A stretch of 10,242 nucleotides of DNA, taken from the NCBI GenBank assembly GCA_045612485.1, contig JAZKZE010000047.1:1-10242 (forward strand), read 5' to 3'. The notes beneath the pieces were generated by a model. That model was given only the letters and a program-made list of their open reading frames with translations, had not been told where the DNA came from and searched no databases. Source of the stretch: RGIG5327 sp045612485. Its GTDB lineage: Bacteria > Verrucomicrobiota > Lentisphaeria > Victivallales > UBA1829. Each line of letters begins with the position of its first letter. Position 1 is the stretch's first letter. Made by a program: the position numbers and the translations under genes. Positions 1 to 7,076 of this stretch are shown one piece after another.

Positions 1-154
1 TTTTTCCGGTTATTTCCACAGATATCCCATAATTTTTCAAAAAACAGGTATTTCCGCCATATTTGATCGGAAGAAAATTGTTTTTTAAGAAAGTGATTTT
101 GTCAGATTTCCATAAACAGACAGTATGTATAAAATATCATATCAGCAAATAAAA
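1..154. other. Left-edge gene-free AT-rich stretch
   Basis: I see no supportable gene here. Reading frames on both strands are short and have no ribosome binding site. One + strand frame is open from the edge to a stop near position 88, so it could be the tail of a gene starting outside the window, but its 28 residues show nothing recognisable. Confidence 0.5.
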
Positions 155-247
155 CAGTCCCGCAGGGACGGTAGAACTCAGCCCGGGGTTTTAACCCCGG
201 GAAAAATTGTAAACCGAGATTCAAGCCCCTGCGGGGCGCAGGAAAAA
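155..247 (+). repeat. Palindrome-rich dispersed-type repeat, copy A
   Basis: This unit holds three palindromes in a row: GTCCC/GGGAC at 157-169, CCCGGGG/CCCCGGG at 182-201, and GCCCC/GGGGC at 225-237, ending with CGCAGGAAAA at 237-246. Its first 47 bases match the reverse complement of 372-418 at 41 of 47 positions by my count. GC-rich nested palindromes in AT-rich intergenic DNA are typical of REP or BIME-like elements, which in other bacteria are moved by REP-associated (RAYT) transposases. No transposase is visible in the window, so the mobility is inference. Confidence 0.75.
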
Positions 248-324
248 ACTGTTAAATCATTATTTCTGTAAAATAAACAATAACCAATCACAAATTACAT
301 ATATTTTCCCAAAATCATGCAGGT

Positions 325-418
325 ATTTTCCTGCGTCCCTTGCGGGACTCCATTTATGGGGAGACTTGTGTCCCGGGGTTGAAACCCCGGGCTGTACTCT
401 ACCGTCCCTACGGGACTT
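325..418 (-). repeat. Palindrome-rich dispersed-type repeat, copy B (inverted)
   Basis: This is the second copy of the element at 155-247, in opposite orientation. It contains TTTTCCTGCG at 325-334 (the complement of the end of copy A), GTCCC/GGGAC at 335-348, CCCGGGG/CCCCGGG at 372-391, and GTCCC/GGGAC at 404-416. The outer 47 bases are well conserved between copies, while the inner part is diverged except for the palindrome and the CGCAGG end. The two copies face each other across about 77 bases, so the region could fold into one large cruciform or long RNA hairpin. Confidence 0.75.
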
Positions 419-501
419 ATTCTTTTGTTTCTTGATTCAAGCAGAATTTCCTGATTGTTTTATGATTTTATGAAATATATGAAAAATATGGGAGATCTGT
501 G

Positions 502-560
502 TTTTTTTTTCTTTTTTTTTTATAAAGATCCTTGACAATGAAAAAAATGGTATATATATT
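502..560 (+). promoter_or_regulatory. Promoter of the GntR-type regulator gene
   Basis: A perfect -35 box TTGACA lies at 532-537 and a -10 box TATATT at 555-560, with the ideal 17-base spacing. Two T runs at 502-510 and 512-521 sit just upstream of the -35 box, where an AT-rich UP element would act. The predicted start near 567 leaves a leader of about 25 bases with AAGGAG at 581-586 before the GTG start. I found no clear operator palindrome over the promoter. Confidence 0.75.
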
Positions 561-592
561 AAAATTGGAAAAAGGTATATAAGGAGTTTTAA

Positions 593-1678
593 GTGGCTGG
601 TTATAAAGAAATCGCAGATGTATTGACGGAAGATATCGCCACCGGGGTATTGCCCCAGGGGGCTTCCGTTCCGTCTCTGCATACCATTTGCCGGGAATAC
701 AAAGTAAGTTATATGACGGCTGTCCATGTGCATGAGGAACTTGCACGGCGGGGACTCATTATCCGTAATCCGGCTTTCCGTAAAACTCTTGTAGGCGGAG
801 CGATCCCGGAAAAAAAGAATTTGACGCTTGATCTGAAAAAAATCGTTCTCATCCACAATATATATCCTGTAAAAAAACAGGATCAGGCATACAGTTCCGA
901 TCTGCCGCTTATTACAGAAGTTCTGGAAAACAAATGCAGAGAAAGGAATATTGCTTTTGAAAGCACTTACAATAGATTCGTTTCCTGGACAGAAGCGGGG
1001 AAAATAATGAAAGATTTTTCTCCGGAAACCGCATATATTTTTGCCGGTACTTCCGGTATGAGCCGGGAGGTGAAATTGCGTCTTTCCTCCCTTGTGCTTA
1101 TGTCGGAGATCCCTGTAAAAGTGATTCTGGATCATATTATTCCTAATTGTCACTGTGTGGTGAATGATTATGCTGCTACTGTGGAAGAACTGATCATGGA
1201 ACTGAAAAACCAGAACATCAGGGAGATTCTGTATTTGCGGAAATGTTTTGCTCTTGGTAATTACAACTCCCATGTAAAATGGAGTGCCTGTAAAAAGATC
1301 TGTGAAAGAGAAAATATTGTAATGAAGGAACTGGAAGGAGCGGATTTTGCACCGGTGCTGGATTTTATAAAGGATGATGCGGAACACAAATGTATCGTTT
1401 CGCCCCAGGATACTGTTGCCGACCGCTGCCGTTTTTTTCTGGAGGAACACGGGATAAAGGAAAAGGATCTGCCTATGATAACCGGTATGGACTGTATGTC
1501 CTTTGCGGAGAAAATGTATCCTAAATACTCCATGAAATTTGATATGAAGTCTATGGCGGAAAAAGCCTTTGAACTTGCTGTGACTTCTTCCCGTTCGGAA
1601 GTGATCCATAATATTGAAGAGATCTCCGGAAAATTGGTAAAGCCGGAAGATTGGGAAAATGAACGCAGAAAGTATTAA
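593..1678 (+). CDS. GntR-family regulator with LacI-like ligand domain
   Basis: This is a cytoplasmic transcription regulator of 361 residues. Residues 3-68 form a GntR-type winged helix: YKEIADVLTEDI, the G-LPQGASVPS turn, the recognition region YKVSYMTAVHVHEEL, then RRGLI. Residues about 83-345 resemble the periplasmic-binding-protein fold used as a sugar sensor in LacI and AraR-type regulators, with alternating strands and helices and a late ITGMD strand. GntR-LacI chimeras of this size, such as AraR, usually control carbohydrate genes. The GTG start at 593 is chosen because AAGGAG lies 6 bases upstream and the domain begins at once. It is followed by a terminator-like hairpin, then by the pseudopilin and DUF4838 operon, which is the likely target. 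The ligand cannot be told from the sequence. Confidence 0.88.
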   Translation: MAGYKEIADVLTEDIATGVLPQGASVPSLHTICREYKVSYMTAVHVHEELARRGLIIRNPAFRKTLVGGAIPEKKNLTLDLKKIVLIHNIYPVKKQDQAYSSDLPLITEVLENKCRERNIAFESTYNRFVSWTEAGKIMKDFSPETAYIFAGTSGMSREVKLRLSSLVLMSEIPVKVILDHIIPNCHCVVNDYAATVEELIMELKNQNIREILYLRKCFALGNYNSHVKWSACKKICERENIVMKELEGADFAPVLDFIKDDAEHKCIVSPQDTVADRCRFFLEEHGIKEKDLPMITGMDCMSFAEKMYPKYSMKFDMKSMAEKAFELAVTSSRSEVIHNIEEISGKLVKPEDWENERRKY

Positions 1679-1690
1679 TGAATAATAAAG

Positions 1691-1768
1691 GAGGTAATTT
1701 CAAAAGTTCTCAAAAATCTTAAAGCGCATCTGCTTTGATTTTTTTTGAATGACTTTTTTAATTACCTC
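1691..1768 (+). other. Inverted repeat containing an orphan Shine-Dalgarno motif
   Basis: AAAGGAGGTAAT at 1687-1698 is close to an ideal Shine-Dalgarno sequence, but no start codon follows at a useful distance. GAGGTAATT (1691-1699) is exactly complementary to AATTACCTC (1760-1768), so the two could pair and enclose the terminator-like hairpin at 1710-1748. It may be the remnant of a lost small gene or a structured leader of the downstream operon. Confidence refers to the sequence pattern, not to a function. Confidence 0.35.
1710..1748 (+). terminator. Probable intrinsic terminator after the regulator gene
   Basis: AAAGC (1721-1725) pairs with GCTTT (1732-1736) over a 6-base loop. The stem extends through a wobble and an A-T pair, and an A tract at 1712-1716 can pair with the following T run. 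Eight Ts run from 1739 to 1746. The stem is short and not very GC-rich, so termination may be partial. I see no good promoter between this hairpin and the next gene, so read-through may feed the operon. Confidence 0.5.
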
Positions 1769-1799
1769 GAAGGAAAAAACAAATAACAGGGAGAATATT

Positions 1800-2723
1800 A
1801 TGCAGAGAAAAAAATGTTTTACACTCATTGAACTCTTGGTGAGTGCAACTTGTCAAGTATGTGTTTTTCCGTTGTATTACCTCAAAAAAAATTATAAAAA
1901 CTACACATCCTTACGCCCGACAGGGCGCACTTCACGATTTTTTTGCGAATGCAAAAAAAGCTCTTCACACCTTCACACCTTCACTCAATCGGCGTTTACG
2001 CTGATTGAACTATTGGTTGTTATTGCCATTATCGCTATTCTTGCAAGTATGCTTCTGCCTGCATTGGGAAGAGCAAGGGAAACGGCAAGGCAGGTAAACT
2101 GTATCAATAATCTGAAACAGATCTACATCTACTGGAACCTTTATGCAGATGATCACAAGGGATATGTTTACGGTATCTCCTATGAAGCAACCAACCGTAC
2201 TTACGGGCACTGGCACAGAGTCCTTGCAAAAGATGCCGCAGGCTACGCCCCCTATACTCTTGCAGAGGTCGGGGCCAACAAGGTGAAAAGTCTGCGCTGT
2301 CAGACAGCTCTGAATGTTTTTGATGACGGAAAAGGCTCTGACCGGATCACCGGAACGCAGCTCAATAACTATGCAACATACAATATCTGTGCCAATTTCA
2401 TCGGCAACGCCAATACCGGGTATTATACCGGGGATAAGGTCAAGGGAAGAATGGTCAATCTTTACAGCGTGAAATTCCCCACCCATCTGCATTTTATGAA
2501 TTGTGCAAAAGGCTACTCCTCCAATGCCATTTACGGACATCACGGCAATGGCAGCAAAATCCCTCTCCTGTTCAGCGGCGGGACGGTAAGGATGTTTGAC
2601 TTCAGAAAAGAAAAGAGAGCGGTGGACAATTACTTTGCCATTACAAAATCCCCCTATGGTCCTTTCTGGCAGAAAACACAGTTCAACAACTCATACTATC
2701 CCTGTAAAGGGGATGCTTTTTAA
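1800..2723 (+). CDS. Pseudopilin-like protein with a duplicated prepilin signal
   Basis: This 307-residue protein belongs to the prepilin-type N-terminal methylation group. It should be cut by prepilin peptidase and anchored by its first hydrophobic helix. FTLIELLV occurs twice, at residues 7-14 and 66-73. Only the second copy continues into the hydrophobic helix (VVIAIIAILASMLLPAL), so it is probably the working signal. Between them lies a cysteine- and serine-containing stretch unlike any pilin region. The mature part has the usual RARETARQVNCINNLKQI helix. Near the C-terminus HHGNGSKIPLLFSGG (from H247) is a degenerate H-X9-DG motif with the Asp replaced. I chose ATG 1800, with AGGGAG at 1788-1793; the in-frame ATG at 1749 lies in a T-rich tract without a binding site. 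The gene is followed by a second pseudopilin after 53 bases. Confidence 0.85.
   Translation: MQRKKCFTLIELLVSATCQVCVFPLYYLKKNYKNYTSLRPTGRTSRFFCECKKSSSHLHTFTQSAFTLIELLVVIAIIAILASMLLPALGRARETARQVNCINNLKQIYIYWNLYADDHKGYVYGISYEATNRTYGHWHRVLAKDAAGYAPYTLAEVGANKVKSLRCQTALNVFDDGKGSDRITGTQLNNYATYNICANFIGNANTGYYTGDKVKGRMVNLYSVKFPTHLHFMNCAKGYSSNAIYGHHGNGSKIPLLFSGGTVRMFDFRKEKRAVDNYFAITKSPYGPFWQKTQFNNSYYPCKGDAF
1818..2017 (+). repeat. 154-base in-frame insert between duplicated signal sequences
   Basis: Bases 1818-1840 and 1995-2017 both encode FTLIELLV and match at 20 of 23 positions. The 154 bases between them (1841-1994) keep the frame, the copies being exactly 59 codons apart. The insert holds a CGCCC/GGGCG hairpin (1914-1927), a perfect 9-base stem TTTTTTTGC/GCAAAAAAA (1938-1959), CTTCACAC repeated nearly three times (1963-1984), and a 10-base stem at 1985-2008 that spans its right edge. 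It uses TTA (1911), TCA (1932, 1965) and CGA (1935); TTA and TCA are codons the neighbouring genes largely avoid. This looks like an inserted structured element that duplicated or captured its target. Confidence 0.7.
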
Positions 2724-2776
2724 AAAAGATGATTTTACATAAAAATAACAGTCAACAATCCGAATGAAGGAGAAAA

Positions 2777-3478
2777 ATGAAAAAAAAGCCATTTACTCTG
2801 ATCGAACTCTTGGTGGTTATTGCCATCATCGCCATTCTTGCCGGGATGCTGCTTCCTGCCTTGAGCAGAGCAAGAGCTGCCGCACAGAAAATTGCCTGTA
2901 CTTCCAATTTGAAACAGATCGGAATTGCGGCAAATTTTTATTCTGATGATTACAAGGATTATGTTATAGTCAACTCCGGAGCATATCACTGGGGATATAC
3001 GGCAATGGATGGATGGCATGATCTTTTGTGTGCCCTTTATATCAAACCGCAGGTACTGACAGAAGCTCCGCCTAAAAATAAAGTTTTTATGGATCCGGCT
3101 CTTTCTGCACAAAATACAGATTATATCTATTCCGATTACGGACTCAATTATAACGAACTGTGCAGAGTTCCCGGCGGCAGTACCTCGGATCCTGTTAAAC
3201 GGGGTGAATTTAAATGGATTTCAAAAGTCTATTTCATTATGGACAGCCGCCATCACGATCCCGCACAGAAAATTGGTAAATATATTGTTGCCCCCAATGA
3301 CGGTTGGGGGGTAAATCCCGGTTTGCCGGATGGAATAAGACATAAAAATTCCATTAATATCCTTTATCTTGATTCCCATGTGGGATCTCTCAATATGTCC
3401 AATCCCATCAAACCTTTTTTAAGCGAGCTGGGCAGTAAGGCTACCAAGCCTGTGGAATGGGGAAATAAAAGAAAATAA
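2777..3478 (+). CDS. Pseudopilin-like protein with H-X9-D motif
   Basis: This 233-residue protein has a prepilin-type signal after a short basic leader: MKKKP then FTLIELLVVIAIIAILAGMLLPAL at residues 6-29, a single transmembrane helix. The ALSRARAAAQKIACTSNLKQIGIAANFYSDDYKDYV segment is the helix and turn typical of Lentisphaeria and Planctomycetes pseudopilins. Near the C-terminus H189, D199 and H201 match the H-X9-DG processing-associated motif, except that Ser200 replaces Gly. The residue before the signal Phe is Pro, not the Gly usual in type II secretion pilins. The start has AAGGAG at 2767-2772. It lies 53 bases after the first pseudopilin gene and 23 bases before the DUF4838 gene, so the three are probably one transcript. 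Its precise role (secretion apparatus, surface fibre or display) is not known to me. Confidence 0.88.
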   Translation: MKKKPFTLIELLVVIAIIAILAGMLLPALSRARAAAQKIACTSNLKQIGIAANFYSDDYKDYVIVNSGAYHWGYTAMDGWHDLLCALYIKPQVLTEAPPKNKVFMDPALSAQNTDYIYSDYGLNYNELCRVPGGSTSDPVKRGEFKWISKVYFIMDSRHHDPAQKIGKYIVAPNDGWGVNPGLPDGIRHKNSINILYLDSHVGSLNMSNPIKPFLSELGSKATKPVEWGNKRK

Positions 3479-3501
3479 ATTTGTAAATACAAGGAGAAAA
3501 A

Positions 3502-6432
3502 ATGAAAAGACATTTTGTCACAGGAGCAATGTTTGTATTGCTTATCGCCCTTGCTTTGCCGGTATCAGCAGCCGAGTATGCTCTGATGAAAAACGGGAAA
3601 GCTGTCAGCAGTATCGTGCTGAAAAGCAATGATCCCGCCGCCCGTCACGCCGCAGAGGAACTTTCCCTCTATCTGGGAAAGATCGGAAATGGAAAAGGTC
3701 CTGCCATCGGAAGTTCCGCTGTAAAAGGTTTTTATCCTGTTACTCTGGAACTTGTAAAAGATAAGGATATAGCTGAAGAAGGGTATGCCCTTACTGTAAA
3801 TAAAAATGGTTTGACTCTTCAGGCAAAAGAACCCGTCGGCTTGATTTTCGGTGCATACGATATACTGAAAAAATATGGAAATATCCGCTGGCTCATTCCC
3901 GGTAAGGATGGGGAATTTTATAAAGTAATGCCCTTGATCAAAGTAAAGGATATGGCAAGAAAAGTATTCAATCCCTCTTTCCCCGTCCGCCGGATCCACT
4001 TCCACAGTGCCAATGTGGACAGTCCCTTCTTTGAAACACGGGACTGGATGCTCCGCAACAATCTGCGTCTGGAAGGCGGAAGAGATTTGACAGGACTCAC
4101 AAAACACGGAATCAAACAATTCCTTGACAAACGTGCAGTAGTCATTCAGGAAGGCTGGCACTGTTTCACCCGCCTGCATAACGGAGAGAAGACCACAAAA
4201 GACAGAAAGAAATGGGCTGCCGATTATAAGAAAATGTTTGAAGAACATCCGGAACGCTTCCCCCTTATTGCCGGAAAACGCCGTTTCCTTAAAGGTCAGC
4301 TTTATCAGCCCTGTACTTCCAATAAAGATAATATCAAGATCATTGCCGATAATCTGGTAAAGCATATCAGACAGAGTGAAATGGATAAAAAGGGCGGAAG
4401 ATACATTTTTGTAAATAATGACAATACCGTCTGGTGTGAATGTGCCAACTGTAAAGCACTGGCTGATCCTGAAGAAACAAAAGTGGGGCATATATCCACC
4501 CGCTACTGGCTCTTCACCAATGCTGTGGTTGCCGAAGCAAGAAAAATCATGGGCAATGACAATATTCCCCTTGTGGGCTATGGGTATCAGAACTTCCAGA
4601 GTGTTCCCCTTGGAGTTACTCCCGATCCAAAGCTGGATGTGATGCTCTCCTACAACCGTATCTGTTACCGTCACAATCTGGATGATCCGGACTGCCCCAT
4701 AAACAAAACCTATTTCCAGTACTTCAAAGACTGGACAAAGAAAAGTAAAAATGTGACCACATGGGAAGAGATCAGTGAAAGCGGAAACTGGTTCCACCCT
4801 GTGGAAAAATCCTATGCCAATCATCTGAAGATCTATCACTCCATCGGTATGAAAGGGACGACTCCCTCCATGCCGCCGCCGGATGGGATCTACTCTGCCC
4901 ACCGTAAAAAAAGAATGACTCCCCAGTGTTGGAGAGCCATGTGGCAGACAATGTATGTTGCCGCAGTTCTTCAGTGGGATATTACAAAAGATCCGGAAAA
5001 AGTTCTGGAGGAAGCCAATCGTCTTTTCTTCGGGAAAGCATGGGAAGGAGGAATGAAAGATTTCCGGAAACTTCTCATTACTGCCGCTTCCACTACTCCC
5101 GGCTGTTTCGGTCACGGACACCGCGCCCCCATCGGCAGATGTCTTTCCGCTCCCGGAGTGCATCAGAAATTGAATGAGTATCTTGCAAAAGCCGAAAAAG
5201 CCGCCGCAAGCGATCCTGATAAAAGAATACTTAAAAACGTTCTCAAAGATAAGGAATTTTTCCGGAATCTCTGGGAAAAAGAACGGGAACGGTATCTTAA
5301 AGATTTCCGGGAACTCAAAGCATACCCGAAAACTTCTGCCATTAAAATCGACGGTAATATCGATGAAAAAGACTGGAAAAATGCTGATGTGGTAAGTTCT
5401 TTCAAGGTCAATACCATTACTATGGCAGCACAGCAGACCTTTGTGCGTATGGTGTATGAACCGGACAATCTTTATATTGCCATGGAGATGATGGAACCCT
5501 CTCCCGCCAAAATGATTTCCAATTATAAAAAAGGCCGCCCCATCTGGGAGGAGAATACAGCAGAAGTCTTTATCAATCACCCGGATATGAATAGAGGCTA
5601 TGTGCAGCTCATCATCAATCACCTTGGCAATGTTTTTGATGCAAAAGGTGCTGCCGGAAGTCCCCTGAACAGTAAATTTGATGCGGAAGCGGAAATAAAA
5701 ACAAAAGTTCTGAAAGACCGCTGGGTACTGGAAATGCGTATTCCTGCTTCTTCTCTGGGGCTGAAGTGTTTCCCCGGTCATACCTGGCTGGTGAATTTCC
5801 AGCGTTACCGTGTGGTGGATGGGGCAAAAAATGAATCCTCCTCCATTGCCTCCGGAGCCGGAAACAATGTGGACGCCTTCCTGCCTGTTTCCTTTGCTGC
5901 AAAAAGATCGGTTGCCGGCGGAATGAAAACGGAGATCGACAGCCGTTTCTGGAAGAACGGCAGGTTCAGCGAAACGTATAAAAAGAAACCTTACAAAAAT
6001 CCGAAAATCAAAACTGTCATCAAAGACTGGATTTTCCCCTATGCCTGGCACGATGCCGGTACAAGCGGTTATTATGCCATAGAGAAACATCCGGACAGAA
6101 ATAATGACAATTATATGTATCTGAAAACGGCTCGTTTCTATCAGCTGCATAAAGGTAAACAATCCAAATTCCGTTTTGTTCTGGATGCCAAAGGAAAAGG
6201 ATCTCTGTGGGTATCGGTTTACCGTTACACCCGTACTCCCCGGGGGGATTCCGGCAAACACCTTGCTTCTGAATATCCTCTGAAAGTCAATCTTACCGAT
6301 AAATGGACGACCTACAAGGTGGATTATCAGAAGAAAGACGCCAATGAAGTTCTGGCGATCGGGGTACACGCAAACAATGAAGCATGTATCGACAACTACT
6401 TTGTCCTCCCCATGGATGAAGAGAAAAAGTAA
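3502..6432 (+). CDS. Secreted multidomain DUF4838 glycoside hydrolase-like protein
   Basis: This 976-residue exported protein begins with a signal peptide (MKRHF, hydrophobic core, cut near VSAA at about residue 23). Residues 25-150 resemble the N-terminal domain of family 67 alpha-glucuronidases, including AARHAAEELSLYL and GLIFGAYDILKKYGNIRWLIPG. Residues about 160-510 match the DUF4838 type, with the cysteine cluster W311-C312-E-C314-A-N-C317. A charged helical stretch follows (about 555-605), then a CBM9-like domain (about 612-808) starting AIKIDGNIDEKDWKNAD. The last 161 residues (816-976) form a separate aromatic-rich domain that recurs as the next gene. The family is presumed to act on or bind polysaccharide outside the cytoplasm; no enzyme activity can be assigned from sequence. 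AAGGAG at 3490-3495 supports the start, and the next gene follows after 27 bases. Confidence 0.87.
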   Translation: MKRHFVTGAMFVLLIALALPVSAAEYALMKNGKAVSSIVLKSNDPAARHAAEELSLYLGKIGNGKGPAIGSSAVKGFYPVTLELVKDKDIAEEGYALTVNKNGLTLQAKEPVGLIFGAYDILKKYGNIRWLIPGKDGEFYKVMPLIKVKDMARKVFNPSFPVRRIHFHSANVDSPFFETRDWMLRNNLRLEGGRDLTGLTKHGIKQFLDKRAVVIQEGWHCFTRLHNGEKTTKDRKKWAADYKKMFEEHPERFPLIAGKRRFLKGQLYQPCTSNKDNIKIIADNLVKHIRQSEMDKKGGRYIFVNNDNTVWCECANCKALADPEETKVGHISTRYWLFTNAVVAEARKIMGNDNIPLVGYGYQNFQSVPLGVTPDPKLDVMLSYNRICYRHNLDDPDCPINKTYFQYFKDWTKKSKNVTTWEEISESGNWFHPVEKSYANHLKIYHSIGMKGTTPSMPPPDGIYSAHRKKRMTPQCWRAMWQTMYVAAVLQWDITKDPEKVLEEANRLFFGKAWEGGMKDFRKLLITAASTTPGCFGHGHRAPIGRCLSAPGVHQKLNEYLAKAEKAAASDPDKRILKNVLKDKEFFRNLWEKERERYLKDFRELKAYPKTSAIKIDGNIDEKDWKNADVVSSFKVNTITMAAQQTFVRMVYEPDNLYIAMEMMEPSPAKMISNYKKGRPIWEENTAEVFINHPDMNRGYVQLIINHLGNVFDAKGAAGSPLNSKFDAEAEIKTKVLKDRWVLEMRIPASSLGLKCFPGHTWLVNFQRYRVVDGAKNESSSIASGAGNNVDAFLPVSFAAKRSVAGGMKTEIDSRFWKNGRFSETYKKKPYKNPKIKTVIKDWIFPYAWHDAGTSGYYAIEKHPDRNNDNYMYLKTARFYQLHKGKQSKFRFVLDAKGKGSLWVSVYRYTRTPRGDSGKHLASEYPLKVNLTDKWTTYKVDYQKKDANEVLAIGVHANNEACIDNYFVLPMDEEKK

Positions 6433-7032
6433 CATTTCTTTCAAAATAAGGAGAATAAAATGAAAATCACAAAAATGATCCTTCTTGCCGCCTTCTGTGC
6501 CGCCGCTTCTTTCAGTGCCTATGCCGCTCCTGCGGCAACAACGCCAGTGTACTGGCAGAACGGCGATTTCAGCAAGACTTATAAGAAGAAACCTTACACC
6601 AATGCTGCAATGAAGATCGTTATCAAAGATCAGGTGTTTCCTTTTGCCTGGCATGATGCCGGGGTAAACGGTTATTATGCCATTGAACAGCATCCGGATA
6701 AAAAGAATGATAACTATATGCATTTGAAAAAATGCCGTTTCTATCAGCTGCACAAAGGGAAACAGGCGAAATTCCGCTTTACTCTGGAAGCGAAGGGGAA
6801 AGGATCTCTCTGGATATCTGTTTACCGTTATACCCGTACCCCCCGTGGCGATTCCGGTAAACATATCGCTTCTGAATATCCCCTGAAGGTCAATCTTACA
6901 GATAAATGGACTGTTTACACTGTGGATTATCAGAAGAAAGATGCCAATGAAGTTCTGGCGATCGGAGTACATGCAAATGATGAAGCGTGTATTGACAATT
7001 ACATTGTCACGCCCCTTGATGAAAATGCAAAA
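5947..7032 (+). repeat. Tandem 483-base coding duplication (two copies, 603 bases apart)
   Basis: Bases 5947-6429 encode the last 161 residues of the DUF4838 protein and 6550-7032 encode residues 31-191 of the next gene. The two translations align without a gap, with 128 of 161 residues identical by my count. Many third-position differences are present even where the protein is unchanged, so the duplication is not recent and the protein is under selection. Between the copies are the stop of the first gene and a new ribosome binding site, start and signal peptide. Confidence 0.9.
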
Positions 7033-7035
7033 TAA
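6460..7035 (+). CDS. Secreted stand-alone copy of the DUF4838 protein C-terminal domain
   Basis: This is a 191-residue exported protein. Residues 1-23 are a classic signal peptide (MKITK, hydrophobic stretch, cut near YAA) and a short Ala/Thr/Pro linker leads to the domain at residue 31. The domain aligns gap-free with residues 816-976 of the preceding protein. The most conserved part runs from AKGKGSLW through VYRYTRTPRGDSGKH to DANEVLAIGVHAN and EACIDNY. Alternating polar and aromatic strand-like segments suggest a beta-sandwich of the carbohydrate-binding kind, but I do not recognise a named family. It has AAGGAG at 6448-6453, lies 27 bases after the DUF4838 gene, and ends the operon before a strong terminator. 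A role as an accessory glycan-binding protein is inference. Confidence 0.88.
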   Translation: MKITKMILLAAFCAAASFSAYAAPAATTPVYWQNGDFSKTYKKKPYTNAAMKIVIKDQVFPFAWHDAGVNGYYAIEQHPDKKNDNYMHLKKCRFYQLHKGKQAKFRFTLEAKGKGSLWISVYRYTRTPRGDSGKHIASEYPLKVNLTDKWTVYTVDYQKKDANEVLAIGVHANDEACIDNYIVTPLDENAK

Positions 7036-7048
7036 TGCAGCAATGACG

Positions 7049-7076
7049 TTGTAATACTGCATAAATGAAGTATATT
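7049..7076 (+). promoter_or_regulatory. Candidate promoter of the peptidase gene, overlapping a terminator
   Basis: TTGTAA at 7049-7054 and TATATT at 7071-7076 are separated by 16 bases. The -10 box is the same as that of the regulator gene. Transcription would start near 7083, inside the rising arm of the adjacent terminator, so RNA from this promoter would lack the 5' part of that stem. The -35 match is only 4 of 6, so the call is moderate. There is no room for a promoter between the terminator and the TTG start at 7143. Confidence 0.45.

Noticed and set aside
1..88. An open frame entering from the left edge
   Set aside because: It has only 28 residues and no recognisable motif, so chance is a good explanation. 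It is mentioned in the note on the left edge only.
155..418. A possible CRISPR array from the repeated palindromes
   Set aside because: There are only two units, in opposite orientation, with diverged interiors and no regular spacers or cas genes.
437..1609. A 390-codon open frame on the - strand, opposite the regulator gene
   Set aside because: It has the same cause, is codon-aligned with the GntR gene, rich in Phe, His and Ile, and shows no recognisable protein.
1749..1799. An upstream ATG for the first pseudopilin gene
   Set aside because: It lies in the T-rich tail of a terminator-like hairpin without a ribosome binding site. ATG 1800 has AGGGAG and gives the usual short basic leader before the signal.
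1818..2017. Reading the duplicated pilin signal as a frameshifted or broken gene
   Set aside because: The frame is intact from ATG 1800 to the stop at 2723, with exactly 59 codons between the copies, so it is not a pseudogene on sequence grounds.
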